A stretch of DNA of 64,000 nucleotides from Phylloscopus collybita (taxonomy: Eukaryota; Chordata; Aves; Passeriformes; Phylloscopidae): assembly GCA_027886175.1 (NCBI GenBank), contig JAJNNQ010000077.1:5394001-5458000 (forward strand). Direction: 5' to 3'. Position numbers and translations under genes: made by a program. Shown one piece after another: positions 10,735 through 21,466 of the stretch (within the stretch, counting starts at the first letter, position 1; the number at the start of each line of letters is the position of its first letter). The notes below the pieces were generated by a model. The model made no database searches. It was not told the origin of the DNA and saw nothing but the letters and a program-made list of their open reading frames with translations.

Positions 10735-12960
10735 CTTGAGACACTGCAAGGCCTTGTTTCACCAAGGGTCCATTGTGACACAGCGAAGGGCTCATGGAAT
10801 CAAGGAGACAATTGGGACAGTAGGGAACCTCCTAGAAACAAGTCTCTGTTGTGGCAGTCATGGAATCAAAGAGACATTTGTGACACAGCCAGGCCGTGTG
10901 GAACCAATGGTCCATTGTTACACTGCAGATTCAAGAAGAACATGGTGACACCACAGAACCTCATGGAACCAAGGGTCCTTTGTGGTACAGCAGGGCCTCT
11001 TTGGAACCCAGGGGACCATTGTGACAAGGCAGAGCCTAATGGAACCATGGAGACCATTGTGATACTAAGGAAACTCATGGAACCACGGTGACCATTGGGA
11101 TGCTATGAAACCTCACAGAACCAAGGGTCCATTGTGACATTGTGGTGCCTCCTGGAATCCAACATTGTGCAACTTGGAGGCCTAATGGAACAAGGGTTTC
11201 TTTTGTGACAACTGCAGAACCTCATGGAATCAAGGCGACCATGTTACACTACAGAGGCTCATGGAACCAAGGGACCATTGTGACACTGCAGAACCAAGGA
11301 AACTGTTGTTGACAGTACCAAAACTCATGGAATGAAAAGTCCTGTGTGACCTGATGGAACCCCATGGTCCCAAAGGTCCATTGTGACTCTGTAGGGCCTC
11401 ATGGAACCAAGGGTGCATTGAGGCACAGCTGGGCCTTGCTGGAAACAAAGAAACCACTGCTAAAAGCTGAGTAACTCCTAGAACCAAGGAGTCCATTGGT
11501 ACAGCATAAAACCTATGGAACCAAGGGGACATTGGGACAAAGTGGGGCCTCATGGAACTAAGGGGACATTCTGACCCATTGGGACTGCATCAAAGGAATT
11601 GTCCATGATGACAATGCAGATCCAAGGAGACCACAGAGACAGTATGGAAACTTATGAATCCAAGGGGCCATTGTGACACCAAAGAACTTCATGGAACCCA
11701 GGGTCCATTGTGACATAGCAAGGCCTCATTGGAACAAAGGAACCATTGTTGACAGTATAGAAACTCATGGAACCAAGGGGCTGTGGTGACACAGCAGGGT
11801 CACCTGGAAGCAAGGAGACCAGTGACATTTAGGAACCTCATGGAACCAAGGGTTCATTAGGACACTGCAGAAACAAGGAGACCATTGTTGACACTATGGA
11901 AGCTCAGGGAACTGAGCAGCCATTGTTACACTCCAAAGCGTCGTTGAACCAAAGAGACCATTGTCCAACTACAGAACCTCATGGCACTAAGGCTTCACTG
12001 TGACACAGCAGGGTTCCATGAAACCAGTTGTCCATTGTGACAATGCAGATCCAAGGAGACCATGGTGACACTAGGAAAGCTCATGGAATCAAGCAGCCAT
12101 TGTGACACAGCAAGGCCTCATGGAGCCAAGGAGACCACTGTGAAATAATGGAATCTCATGGAACCAAGGGTCCATTGTTACAGTCCAGAACCAAGGAGAC
12201 CATTTTGACAGTACAGAACCTCCTGGAATCAAGGGTTACTTGTTAAACAGTTGGGCTTCATGGAACCAAGATGCTATTGTGACACGGCAGGGCCACATGG
12301 AACCAATGGTCCATAGTCATACTGTTGATCCAAGGAGGCCATGCCAATACCATGGAACTTCATGGAACCAAGGGTCCATTGTGACACAGCTGGGCCCCAA
12401 TGAACCAATTGTCCATTGTGACAACGCAGATCCAAGGAGATCATGGTGACAATACAGAACCTCATGGATCCAAGGAGCCATTGTGACACTGTGGGGCCTC
12501 CTTGGAACAAAGGCCATTGTTGATAGTGTGGAAGATGCTCATGGAAAGTATGGGACATTATGGCATTTCAGAGCCTCATGGAATAAAGGAGACCACTGTG
12601 ACACAGAGGAATTTTATGGAATCAAGCAGCCATTTGCACACTGCAGAACCAAGGAGACCAATGTTGGCAGTAAAAAACCTCATGGAAATGATTGGCTATT
12701 GTTATACAGCAAGGCCTGGTGGAACCAAGGGGCCAGTGTGACACCGTGAGGCCCCATGGAATCAAATATTCCTTGTGACACAGTGGGGCTGCTTGTCACC
12801 AATTGTCCATTGTGATACTGCAGATGCAAGAGACCGTGGTGACACTATGGCAGGTCATGGAACCAAGGGGCTGTTGTGGCACACCAAGGCCTTGTAGAAC
12901 CAAGGAGAGCATTGTAGCAGTGCAGAACCAAGGAGGCCATTTTGCCAGGACAGACGCTAA
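10735..12960 (-). repeat. Minisatellite block B, reverse orientation to block A
   Basis: About 2.2 kb of the same roughly 36-bp family, read here as CCTCATGGAACCAAGG plus GTCCATTGTGACAC plus a link. The order of variant units between about 11,350 and 12,907 matches block C (30,610-32,190) almost unit for unit, including unusual units such as the one with TTAAACAGTTGGGCTTC. It ends in non-repeat sequence at about 12,960. Confidence 0.92.
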
Positions 12961-13570
12961 TTGAATCAAGGGTTTAGAAGAATCCAAAGGGTTAAGAGAT
13001 TAGCTGAAGGGATAGAAGCAGGAAGCAATGGATATTAATTAAGAGTTTAGAGCAGAAGCAATGTAGGATAGTTGATCACTGCCAGATGAAGCTAGTTTGA
13101 GAAGACAATATATCATTTGCCTGACTTTGCTGTGTTTCTAGAAGTTCTGAGGGGAGGATGGAGTATCGTAAAGATGAATAAACTGTAGCTGCACCTGGGC
13201 CCCCAAACGAGTCAGAAGCAGGCAGGAAAGCTTGAACTATGCCCAAGGGGTCAGAGAGTCTGCCAACAAGACCAAGGTGAAAAGTTTATCTCGAAGAAGA
13301 TGTTCCCGACTTCGTCCTAAGGCACAACTGACCCATTTCAAAACTCACCAACCCAATTTGAGTGAAGGAGTGCGCAAGCGTGAAAGGACTTTGAGCTCAT
13401 TTAATGATGAAGAGGAGAGAAGGTGGGGTTAAGTAACAAGTATGTATAGGTGTGTTGAATGATTACATGAATATGTAAGATTTTGTGGATAGAGAGCCAG
13501 AGCTCTGTGATTTTTGCTCATGGCTTTGGGAGGTTACTCCCAGTGTTGCCTGGCATTGAATAAAACATTA
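12961..13570. other. Possible LTR-derived spacer, no gene
   Basis: AT-rich sequence with an AATAAA near 13,178 followed by a GC-richer tail, suggestive of an LTR R-U5 region. A 66-codon frame at 13,232-13,432 has no recognisable domain. The sequence around 13,275-13,310 (AAGGTGAAAAGTTTA...) resembles that directly after block C at about 32,190. Confidence 0.35.
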
Positions 13571-13574
13571 CTCG

Positions 13575-13670
13575 ATAATGGAACCAAGGGTCCATTGTTA
13601 TACAGCAGAGCCTCATGGAACCAATGGGCCTTTGTGGCCCTGTGGGGCATAATGGAGTCAAGGACACCAT
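13575..13670 (-). repeat. Small outlier of the 36-bp minisatellite
   Basis: Two or three units (GGAACCAAGGGTCCATTG, GCCTCATGGAACCAATGG) separated from block B by about 600 bp of other sequence. Confidence 0.75.
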
Positions 13671-13675
13671 TGATA

Positions 13676-14060
13676 CTGAAATACACTGGACAGAAACTTT
13701 TGAACACACTTTTGAGTATTTGAGAGCAGGTATTCTTTATTACAACATGCTGGTCATTTGGGAAATCCTTCCTCCATTTGAGTGCATTGAGCATCAAATG
13801 AACAGAGTTTTGATCACACACACTGATTATGCATTCATTAGCCATCCCCACTTCCTTTGAATTTACTTGACATAGTTGCACCCCTTCTCACAAGTTCTTA
13901 TCTGGTTCTTCGGGGTCTGTCTTCAACATCCGGTGTCCTTTCTAGGTGGCTGTTCCTTGACACCCATTTCTGAGTATGGGCAATATTATTGTTTTGCAAG
14001 CCTTCTGTTTTGTCAGCCTTGTAGAGCTGAGCTGACACTTTTCTTGCATTTTGAATGACT
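13676..14060 (-). mobile_element. Possible antisense LTR fragment
   Basis: On the minus strand an AATAAAG signal near 13,740 is preceded by LTR-like sequence, and the plus-strand left edge reads TGAAATACACTGG directly after the minisatellite outlier. There is no coding content. The right boundary is uncertain. Confidence 0.3.
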
Positions 14061-14834
14061 TCTGTTTGCCGGAGTTACATCCTTGATCCATTTCTCCAGG
14101 GCTGTGCTGTTCTGTTCTCCTGTCCTTGATAAGAGTCAATGTTGTTCTGTTCTCCTGTCCTTGTCACAGCGCTCGCCCCACCTGAGGTGTGTCTGCAACC
14201 CCCCAACCTATGGGCTTGGGGCGGGCAAGTGTTCCTGAGGGAACAGGGATGGGACAGCTGGGCTGGACTGACCCAAGGGATGTTCCGTTGCATGTCACAC
14301 CATGATCAGCAATGAACTGCAGGAAACAGGGGGCAAGTGGTAAGGGATTAGTTTCCTTTAAGAGAGATTTTTCATTCAAAACATCACCAACACATAAAGA
14401 ACCCTCTCCTGCCACAAGGTTGTTAGTATTTTCTGCCGATAGGAGATTTCCTGCGGATTTGCTTTTCTTCTGTTTGTGGCCTTTGGTTTTAGCTGTTGGT
14501 TTGTTTGTGGGTGTTTTGTGTTCTTGTGGGTGTGTCTTGCTTTGAGGTTTTTTGTTGGGTTTGTTTTTCTCCCTTTTGAACTACCTTTTCTCTGATGCAT
14601 GAGGATTTTTTGCCTTTTCTCGTGGCTTGGTTTTAGCAGCTGATGGAAAGACAAATTGACTCAACTCAGTCATCTTGCCCATAGGAAAGAAAAGCACGAT
14701 TATGCCCAATTATGTTTTGCAGTCACCATCAATTGGATTAGTTTGGTCACAGACTCCCTACAATTTGGCAGTATCCACAAAAGAATTGAAAGTGCATTTC
14801 CTGCCACTGCAGAGATAATAGAAATGTTCCCCAG
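14061..14834. other. No gene recognised
   Basis: GT- and T-rich low-complexity sequence around 14,460-14,580. Two short open frames have no recognisable domain. Confidence 0.4.
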
Positions 14835-15050
14835 TGGTGGTCAAGGGCTGGTCACTGAGGGATGTCACCAGGCAGTGGCTGCAAAGAGGACTCTGTACCA
14901 TGGATTTGATATTGACCCTCAGTGTTCAGCCAAATTCCCACCCAGCCCATGTTCCATTTCTTCAGCCCAGCTCTCTCCAGTCTGGCTCTGAGGAGACCAC
15001 AGCAGACCGTGTCACAGGCCTGGCTAAAGTCTGGGCACACAACATCCCCT
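14835..15050 (-). mobile_element. CR1 LINE reverse transcriptase palm fragment
   Basis: On the minus strand the segment reads CPDFSQACDTVCCGLL, ARLERAGLKKW and QPLPGDIPQ. These match the CR1 palm order: the DFSKAFDTV catalytic block, the following helix, and the SGVPQ-type block. The Phe normally before Asp-Thr is Cys here. Only this part is recognisable; the sequence up to about 15,345 may be more of the same element. Confidence 0.75.
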
Positions 15051-16599
15051 TCTTTTCCCTCCCACGTGGCTTCTGCAATCCCTGCCTTGTCCTGCCAGTG
15101 CCTGGAATGGCTGCAGGAGGATTTGCCACATCCCCTTCCCTGCTGAGCCTGACCAGGCTGGGACTCTCCCAGATCCCCTCCCTGCCCTGGTTACAGACTG
15201 GCTCCATGTCTGCCTTTCCCAGGTTCCCAGGACCCTCTGGGATGGCTCTGCCCTTTCCAAGGGGTTTGAGAGAGCTCTCCCAGTGACACTGCCCAGCCTT
15301 CTCAACAGCCCTGACACCAAAGGCCTTTTCCACATCCCTCAGTCCCAGGTCAGTGCCCAGAACACAGCACAGCCCTGTCCAGGTCCTGGGGGTGGTTCAG
15401 AAGGGAGGCAGCTGTGATTTCTCCCCACACAGCCCCACCCCAATGGTCTCTCTGGGCAGTTCTTGGCTGTGCTGAGCAGTTTCCCTTGAGCCTCCCTGCC
15501 CTGGATGTTTCTCTCTACAGTCCTAAGCACAGCCCAGTGAAGAATTCCGGTGGTTTCCCAGAGGATTTCACTCTCATAGTGAAGTGGCCTCAAGGCCCTG
15601 TTTGTGCCTCTGGAATTGTGCCAGCCCCGAGTGCTGCTGATGGTGTTTGTGCTCACTCTGCTTCATCTCCCCACACACACACACAGGATGCACTGCTGGA
15701 ATCTCCTCAGCTCAGAGCCAACAGGCACTGCTGGCCTGGTCCCTTGGTGTCCCTCCATGCAGGGACAAACAACCTCCTGCAGGTGTGGGGAGAGGCCTGT
15801 GCTGGCCATGGTGGTTGCAGGGGCTGGTGTGGGACAATTGCCCTGGGGCACCTTCCCAGGCTGTCCCCAGAAGAGAGACACAGCCCAGGCCCTGCTCTGC
15901 TGCTCCCTCAGGTCCATTCCAGGAGCTCTGGCTGTGCCAGGACACTGCTGGGTGCCCTCCTGCACACTGCCCCTCTGCCCCTGGGCACTGGGTGTTGCTT
16001 TGCCAGGGCATTCCTGGAGCACCTTGCTGAGAGCAGCTCTGCAGGGAGAGCAAAGGCTTCCTGGGCTGCCCTCAGGAGATGATGCCCTTTGCTGCTGGAG
16101 CTGCTGTGCTGGAGCCCAGCTGTATCCCAGCAGTGCCCATGGCCTGGCCCTGCCTGTGCTCACAGCACGCACACGCAGCAGGACAGTGACCAAGCTGCCA
16201 CAGCCCTGCGGCCTGACAGCCACAGAAGGGCTGGGAAGGAGAGGCTGCAGTTGGGAAGAGCAGCTGTGGGAAGAGCCAGGGCCATTGTCCCTGGCTGTGC
16301 TGCTGGGCTGGGAGTCTCTGCCCTGCACCTCTGCTCACAGGCACTGCCCCTGCAGAGACAGAGAGGGGCTGAGGGAACATCTTGGGCACCCAGGGCAGAG
16401 CAGGAAACTTTGTTCGACAGAAATGCAGAGTGATGAGTGATCAGGGCTCCTTACTGTCTGTGCTTAACACAGGCATGATAGATACTGATGTAGCAATACT
16501 GTGACTAATGGTATCCCTTAACGGAAAATATTACCAGAAGAAAATAAAAATAAACTATAATACGCCAAATAGAATGACAAACAAATACACATGGCACAA
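15051..16599. other. GC-rich stretch without a recognised gene
   Basis: Long overlapping frames exist on both strands (for example 15,604-16,440 plus and 15,663-16,328 minus), but they mirror each other in composition and show no domain. A short (CA)n tract lies at about 15,673-15,687. Confidence 0.5.
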
Positions 16600-16790
16600 A
16601 GCAGTCTGGGCCTGGAATGAGTTCCATTCTGAATGCTCTGCACAAAGAGGCGCCTGATTGTTTCTGAAAAGCACAGAGTGGTCATATTCCTCAGGGCATC
16701 CTCCAGCTCCTGGTTCCTCAGGCTGTGGATGAGGGGGTTCAGTGTTGGAGGCAGCAGCCAGCACAGAAGTGACAGTGCCAGAGCCAGGGA
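16600..16790 (-). pseudogene. Olfactory receptor pseudogene, TM7 and tail only
   Basis: The minus strand encodes LPPTLNPLIHSLRNQELEDA, the NPxIYSLRN signature of olfactory receptor TM7 and the start of the C-terminal tail, with His in place of the usual Tyr. Upstream the frame stays open to 17,294, but the residues are Pro/Gly/Cys-rich and bear no resemblance to TM1-TM6, so the rest of the receptor is missing. It is in opposite orientation to the intact receptor at 6.5 kb. Confidence 0.75.
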
Positions 16791-17749
16791 TGGGCACCAG
16801 GCTGGCACAGGTGACCTTGAGGCTCTGCAGGGCTCAGGCCCAGGGGCTGTGCCAGAGTCAGGGCTGAGCTGACACTCTGTGGGCTGGGGCAGAGCCCAGG
16901 CAGAAATGAGCCCTGAGCCAGCAGCTCTGCACTGGTGGCCACCAGGCCCGGTGGCCAAGGGAGGCTTCTGGCCATGGCCTGGAAGCAGCTGCTGCTGCCC
17001 AGGGGCCTTTGGTGCCTCAGGCGCTCCCTGGCACAGCTCCCAGCACAGCACTCTGCACTTGTGCCCGAGCCCTTCCCTCTGCTGGGGCTGGCCTGGGGCT
17101 TTTCCTGCAGCAGGATCTGCCCTGGTCCTGGCACAGGAAAGGCAGTTCCTGCTGGAGCAGGAGGCTCTGCCTGCAATGGGCTCAAACAGCTCCAACCAGG
17201 CCCTGTTTGCAAAGCCCCAGTGGGAAATGAAGAAGGGGATCATGCTGCTTTGGGGCTGAAGAATGCTGAAAGCAGCCTGACTCCTCCATGCCAAAGTTCC
17301 ACATGCTGAGAGGGAGCTGAAGCTGTTGCAGAGCTGCTAAAATCCCCTAAAAAAAACAACAACCCAGTGACACCACTGAGAGCTTCTGCAGAGCTGCTGA
17401 GCTGGCCCAGCCTGGGCACATCTGACTGACAGGGCAGCACTTCAGACTAGAAAAGCCCCATCCCAAAGTTTAACTGCAGCATCTCCTGACATTTCCCTTC
17501 TTGGGGGGGTGTGGAGATTCCTCCCTGGAGTGGGGACACCCCTCAAGGTCACTGCCTGAGGCTGAGCTAAAGAGATTTGCCCAGGGTCGTTGGTCTGGGG
17601 GAGTGACACCCATCTCTGGTTAATAACTGGTTTTGCTTTAATACAATTGCTTCAAAATTGCTTCCTAGAGCACTATCTTAAAACAGATGTTACATCTGCT
17701 GTATTGTGGTGAAAATCATTCTGATTAAGACTTTTTTGTCTAATCATGA
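16791..17749. other. No gene; GC-rich, then AT-rich LTR lead-in
   Basis: 16,791-17,300 is GC-rich without a domain. 17,480-17,749 becomes AT-rich and probably belongs to a degraded LTR U3 preceding the conserved LTR part at 17,750. Confidence 0.4.
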
Positions 17750-18029
17750 TCATAATCAGTCATATCTATATGTACATAAATACTTGTGATTTGTCATCCT
17801 TAATGTTGTGGGACAAAGTTGTACAAAGGTTCAATTCCACCTGTATAATACTTTAGGAAAAATCCTTGACCCTGTCTGGGGCTGGAATTGGGTGCAGGCA
17901 CTCCCAAGATCCTCTCCCAGAAGGAGTTTAGAAAGCCTGGGGCTCTTGGTTTGGGTCCCTTGTGAACCTCGTGACCCAACAGGAGCTTCTCTAATAAACT
18001 TTGCCTGAAGCTGCCACTCTGCCCATGAC
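17750..18029 (+). mobile_element. 3' part of an LTR, same family as 33,521-34,104
   Basis: Matches the right half of the 33.5-kb LTR: a TATA-like TACATAAATAC, the segment GGGACAAAGTTGTACAAAGG, AATAAA at about 17,993 and an end in CCCATGACA. The U3 part to the left has diverged or been replaced. Confidence 0.7.
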
Positions 18030-18690
18030 AGGAACCCCTGTGAGTGTCTGTGACATCCCAGCTCTTTGGCAGCCTGGACACTCCTGGGATGTCCCCATGG
18101 AGCCCCTGTGAGTGTCTGTGACATCCCAGCTCTTTGGCAGCCTGGACACTCCTGGGATGTCCCCATGGAGCCCCTGTCAGTTTCGGTGACCTCGCTGTTC
18201 TTTAGGAGCACAGGGATGTCACCACTGGACTCCTGCCACTGCCTGGGACAAATTGGCTCCTTGGCAGGGCACAGACACCTCTGTTGTCACTCTGCAGCCC
18301 TGGGACTGTCACCTCATGACCCTTAGGAAGATGAAGGAGCCCTGGGATGTCAGCCCAGAACCCCTGTGACTGAGTGTGACCAAAGAGATCTTCAGGAGCC
18401 CAGAGACCCCTCAGATGCCACCATGGAGCCCCTGTGCCTGCACGTGAGCTCACAGCTCTTGAGCAGCTGGAAACTCCTGGAATCTCTTCAATCTGTTCTG
18501 CTGAGGATGGATTCTCAGCAACTTGGAGGTTCCCTGATGACTTTTAGCTCTCAGGAGGCTTGTTCAGTGTTCAGCTCTTCAGTTCAGGAATTCAGTGCCA
18601 AAGGCTCATTACCATTCCAAAGCACTCTAACTAGACAAGCCCCTGAAAATAATTTAATTTCCAGTCTTTAATTCTTCTCTGGTTAATCTA
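18030..18690 (+). repeat. LTR-linked repeat with about 69-bp tandem units
   Basis: Begins with two near-identical units of about 69 bp (GTGAGTGTCTGTGACATCCC ... ATGTCCCCATGGAGCCCC), then more divergent relatives down to GGTTAAT. The same sequence recurs in the same orientation at 34,105-34,693 and inverted at 32,280-32,880, always with the LTR-proximal end first. It looks like the internal part of a nonautonomous LTR element. Confidence 0.8.
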
Positions 18691-18784
18691 TGTCACTGTA
18701 TTTCATGGTGCATGCTTCACTTGTTGCTAGCGGCTCTTCTGTCTTTTTAGGGTGGTCTTTTGGATGAAGGCTCACAGGCTTCCT

Positions 18785-18987
18785 CGCTGTCCTCTGGATA
18801 CCCTAAAAGGATGTGCATGCACCCCAAGCCTTGTGATATGTTAGCAAACATCATATTCCAAAAATAAGCCTTAAATAAAAACACAACTTAGATTCCGTAC
18901 CTGGAACCATCCCAATTGTCCATTTCAAGGCCCATCTTCCAATTATCCTAAGACATATTCAGTTTTGGGATTTTACTTATATCAAAT
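18785..18987 (-). mobile_element. Antisense LTR fragment cut by the provirus
   Basis: Reverse complement of 33,636-33,822, the left half of the 33.5-kb LTR (shared features: GCATACACCCCAAGC/GCATGCACCCCAAGC, AAATAAGCCTTAAATAAAA, GTACCTGGAACCAT). It stops exactly where the provirus 5' LTR begins, and the rest of it does not reappear beyond the 3' LTR. Confidence 0.8.
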
Positions 18988-19649
18988 TGTTATAGATACA
19001 AGAAAACTGAAATTGATGTCTCATTTTCTACTTGTAACTGTTTATTTTGCAATGAGTTCTGAATTGTTGGGGATATTCACTGTTGTAATGTTGTTCACTA
19101 GTTGTTAGATATTGTTACAAGTGTTTAGTTAAGAAGTTTGTAAGAGTTCTGTGCGGCTGCCTTCCCGAATCTAGTTAAAGAGACAACACCAAAGAAAAGA
19201 GGAATCTTCTACCCTTCCCCCAAACAACTCCAAACTGAGACCACCACCCAGAGCCTTCATTGGAACATGACCACCCAATCAAAACGTGGCGGGAAGGAAT
19301 GATTGGTGTGGAAAGCACCCCGCTAACAGCCAATGAGAGCCCGAAGAATACACCAATCCGGGAAAGGATCCAAAACGGACCAATCCCTGAGGGGACAGAG
19401 GCTTTAAAAGGGACTGACCACCCTCAGGGGGGCGCTTCTCTCTCAGGAACTGGACTGTCCTGACGGGGGGGGGCCCGTGCGTCCGTGGGCACTTTTTTTT
19501 TTTTTTGTTACTCTGACTTGCCGTGTGAGGCTGGGACTAGCCCAGCCTCCTGTTCCTGTAGCCAAGTTTGCAACAATAAACGATCGGCCATTCTTTTTTA
19601 ACACCTTTGGATTGACGGCCTCGTTATTAACGTTGTAACATTTGTAACA
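18988..19649 (+). mobile_element. 5' LTR of the gamma-like provirus
   Basis: A 662-bp TGTTATAG...GTAACA element. U3 carries four CCAAT boxes (about 19,275, 19,330, 19,352 and 19,379), a TATA-like TTTAAAAG at 19,403 and AATAAA at 19,575. A T-run near 19,487-19,506 differs in length from the 3' LTR. Confidence 0.95.
19403..19410 (+). promoter_or_regulatory. TATA-like element of the provirus promoter
   Basis: TTTAAAAG downstream of four CCAAT boxes and about 170 bases before AATAAA, the expected spacing for U3/R. The 3' LTR has the same element at about 30,363. Confidence 0.7.
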
Positions 19650-19653
19650 ATTC

Positions 19654-19671
19654 TGGGGGCTCGCCCGGGAT
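19654..19671 (+). promoter_or_regulatory. Primer binding site, tRNA-Pro type
   Basis: TGGGGGCTCGCCCGGGAT begins four bases after the LTR end. It resembles the classic tRNA-Pro primer site of gammaretroviruses with one apparent difference (C in place of T). Confidence 0.85.
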
Positions 19672-21466
19672 CCCACACCCTGAAGCGATCCGGAAGAAGA
19701 CGGACCTCGGGACGGCGCGCCTGGAGGATTTTTTCTCCACCTGAGAAAGCCGGATTCTTCTGGACCGTGGACGGGACAGCTGGGAGTTTCCCGAAGGGCT
19801 ACAGGAACCCGGCAACTCAGATTGGAAGACCCTCTGAGAGGGAGCGAGGCCCGCAGAGCACAGGTCGGTTCTGTGGGTGGGGTTTGGCACTGGGTGGTGC
19901 GAAGTGAGTGGGAGTGTAAAAGAGGATTGCCGGTGAGAGCATGTGTGTGTGTGTGTATCAGTGAGGGTGTGAGTCTCCGGGCGGGTGGAGACTGTCTGAG
20001 GTGTGACTGACCTGCAAGACTAGCCTCAGTTCCTCGGGCGTGTGAGGAACTGCAGCGAAGGTCGGAGTGACACGCAAACCGTGTGAGTGCGCCCTGAAGT
20101 ACCTTGTGGAGGACGGTGAAGGGGAAGTACCATACCTTTAGCCACCCTTACTCGTATAGGCTCCCGTTCCTCCAGTGAAGGAGGCTCCTAGGGGTGCCCT
20201 GGAGTAGGCTCTCCCCAGGGTGGGACACTGACGCACGAGTGGGACCCACCAGGGAGGGAACCAGGGATACCTGGAGGGGATAGGCTCCTAGCACTTGGCC
20301 ACAAGGGAGGTGGTTCAAGTGGGGAACTAGGACCCTTAGGGTTGGGAAAAATACTCCCCTCCGGAGATTACGAGGTCAGAGTAACCACCGGAGAGGAGAT
20401 TGCCTCCCTTCTGGCAGGGGGGGAGGAAGGTGCCCAACATAAGGGGGAGAACTAGGACCTTCCCAAGGTGGAAACCCATCAGGGGGGTTTGTAGGGAGGG
20501 GGAGTCTTACAGCCTCCTAACAGAGTAGTTCAGAGTGCGGGAATTACTTGTTGGGAGGGGTAAGACAAGTTTCCTCACAGTCCGGCGACCAGCTGGGTTA
20601 GAGGGGCCGCCGGCAGTGAGAGGACCCCTCATTCACTAGGAGTGAGGTGGGCGTTTTAGAACCTGCCTGGTTAGGGAAGTTTTTCTGTTTGGTTTGTGAG
20701 GTAAAGGCGACATTTTGAGTTTGGTGGTTTTAGTTCTTGTCTTTTTGGTGTTTTTTTTTTTTTAAACAAGGGCTGGTTTTAAGTTGTTTAAAAGTTGTGT
20801 TGCCTGTCAGTTGCTATTCCGTTCGGGTAGAGGCACCGTAAATTTAAGTTGAAGCCCAAAATATATGTTGTAATTGCGGTGAGCCTGACGAGCGAGGTGC
20901 TGGGGTGAGGACTATCCAAGAGTCCCCAGACAGCTCGTCAGGAGAGGGGAATCCAGGGATCCGAGGGGACCTGTTAGTGAGGTCCGAACTAGAAGACAGC
21001 TGAGCTTAAAGTGAACGGTCGCCATTTTGGCAGTGGAGTGTCTTAGAGAGGGCGGTGCCAGTGGGTGGCACTTAAGGGCGGAGCCACAGTTCATTTAATT
21101 CTATTATTTTAGTAGTACTTACAATTGCACATATATTTCTTCTGTTGTTTAATTGTTATAATTTAATCATACGTATTTTGTTGTTTAATCATTATAATTT
21201 AATTAAAAAGGCCTCAATTTTTTTTTAGGGGAGCCATTTTTTTTCCCCATAATTTAATTACATAGGCCTCCATTTTCTTTTAAGGCAGCCATTTTTTTCC
21301 CATAATTTAATTGCATAGGCCTCCATTTTCTTTTAAGGCAGCCATTTCTTTCCCATAATTTAATTGCATAGGCCTCCATTTTCTTTTAAGGCAGCCATTT
21401 TTTTTTCCCATAATTTAATTACATAGGCCTACATTTTTTTTATAATAATAATTTATAAGTAACAGG
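19672..21466 (+). other. Long untranslated leader / packaging region of the provirus
   Basis: About 1.8 kb without a long open frame. It is GC-rich and G-run-rich at first (20,100-20,660), then T-rich with a tandem repeat before gag. It is expected to hold the splice donor and packaging signal, but I could not fix either with confidence. Confidence 0.6.
21196..21440 (+). repeat. Leader tandem repeat, about 56-bp unit, five copies
   Basis: Units of the form CATAATTTAATTRCATAGGC, CTCCATTTTCTTTTAAGG, CAGCCATTTTTTTCC repeat about five times, ending some 27 bases before the gag ATG. The middle three copies are almost identical, indicating recent expansion. Confidence 0.88.

Noticed and set aside
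10735..12960. CRISPR-like array
   Set aside because: Units are contiguous, degenerate and without unique spacers; this is eukaryotic DNA with minisatellite structure.
15414..16440. Frames of 222 and 278 codons (plus) and 221 codons (minus)
   Set aside because: Same composition effect; no recognisable protein family.
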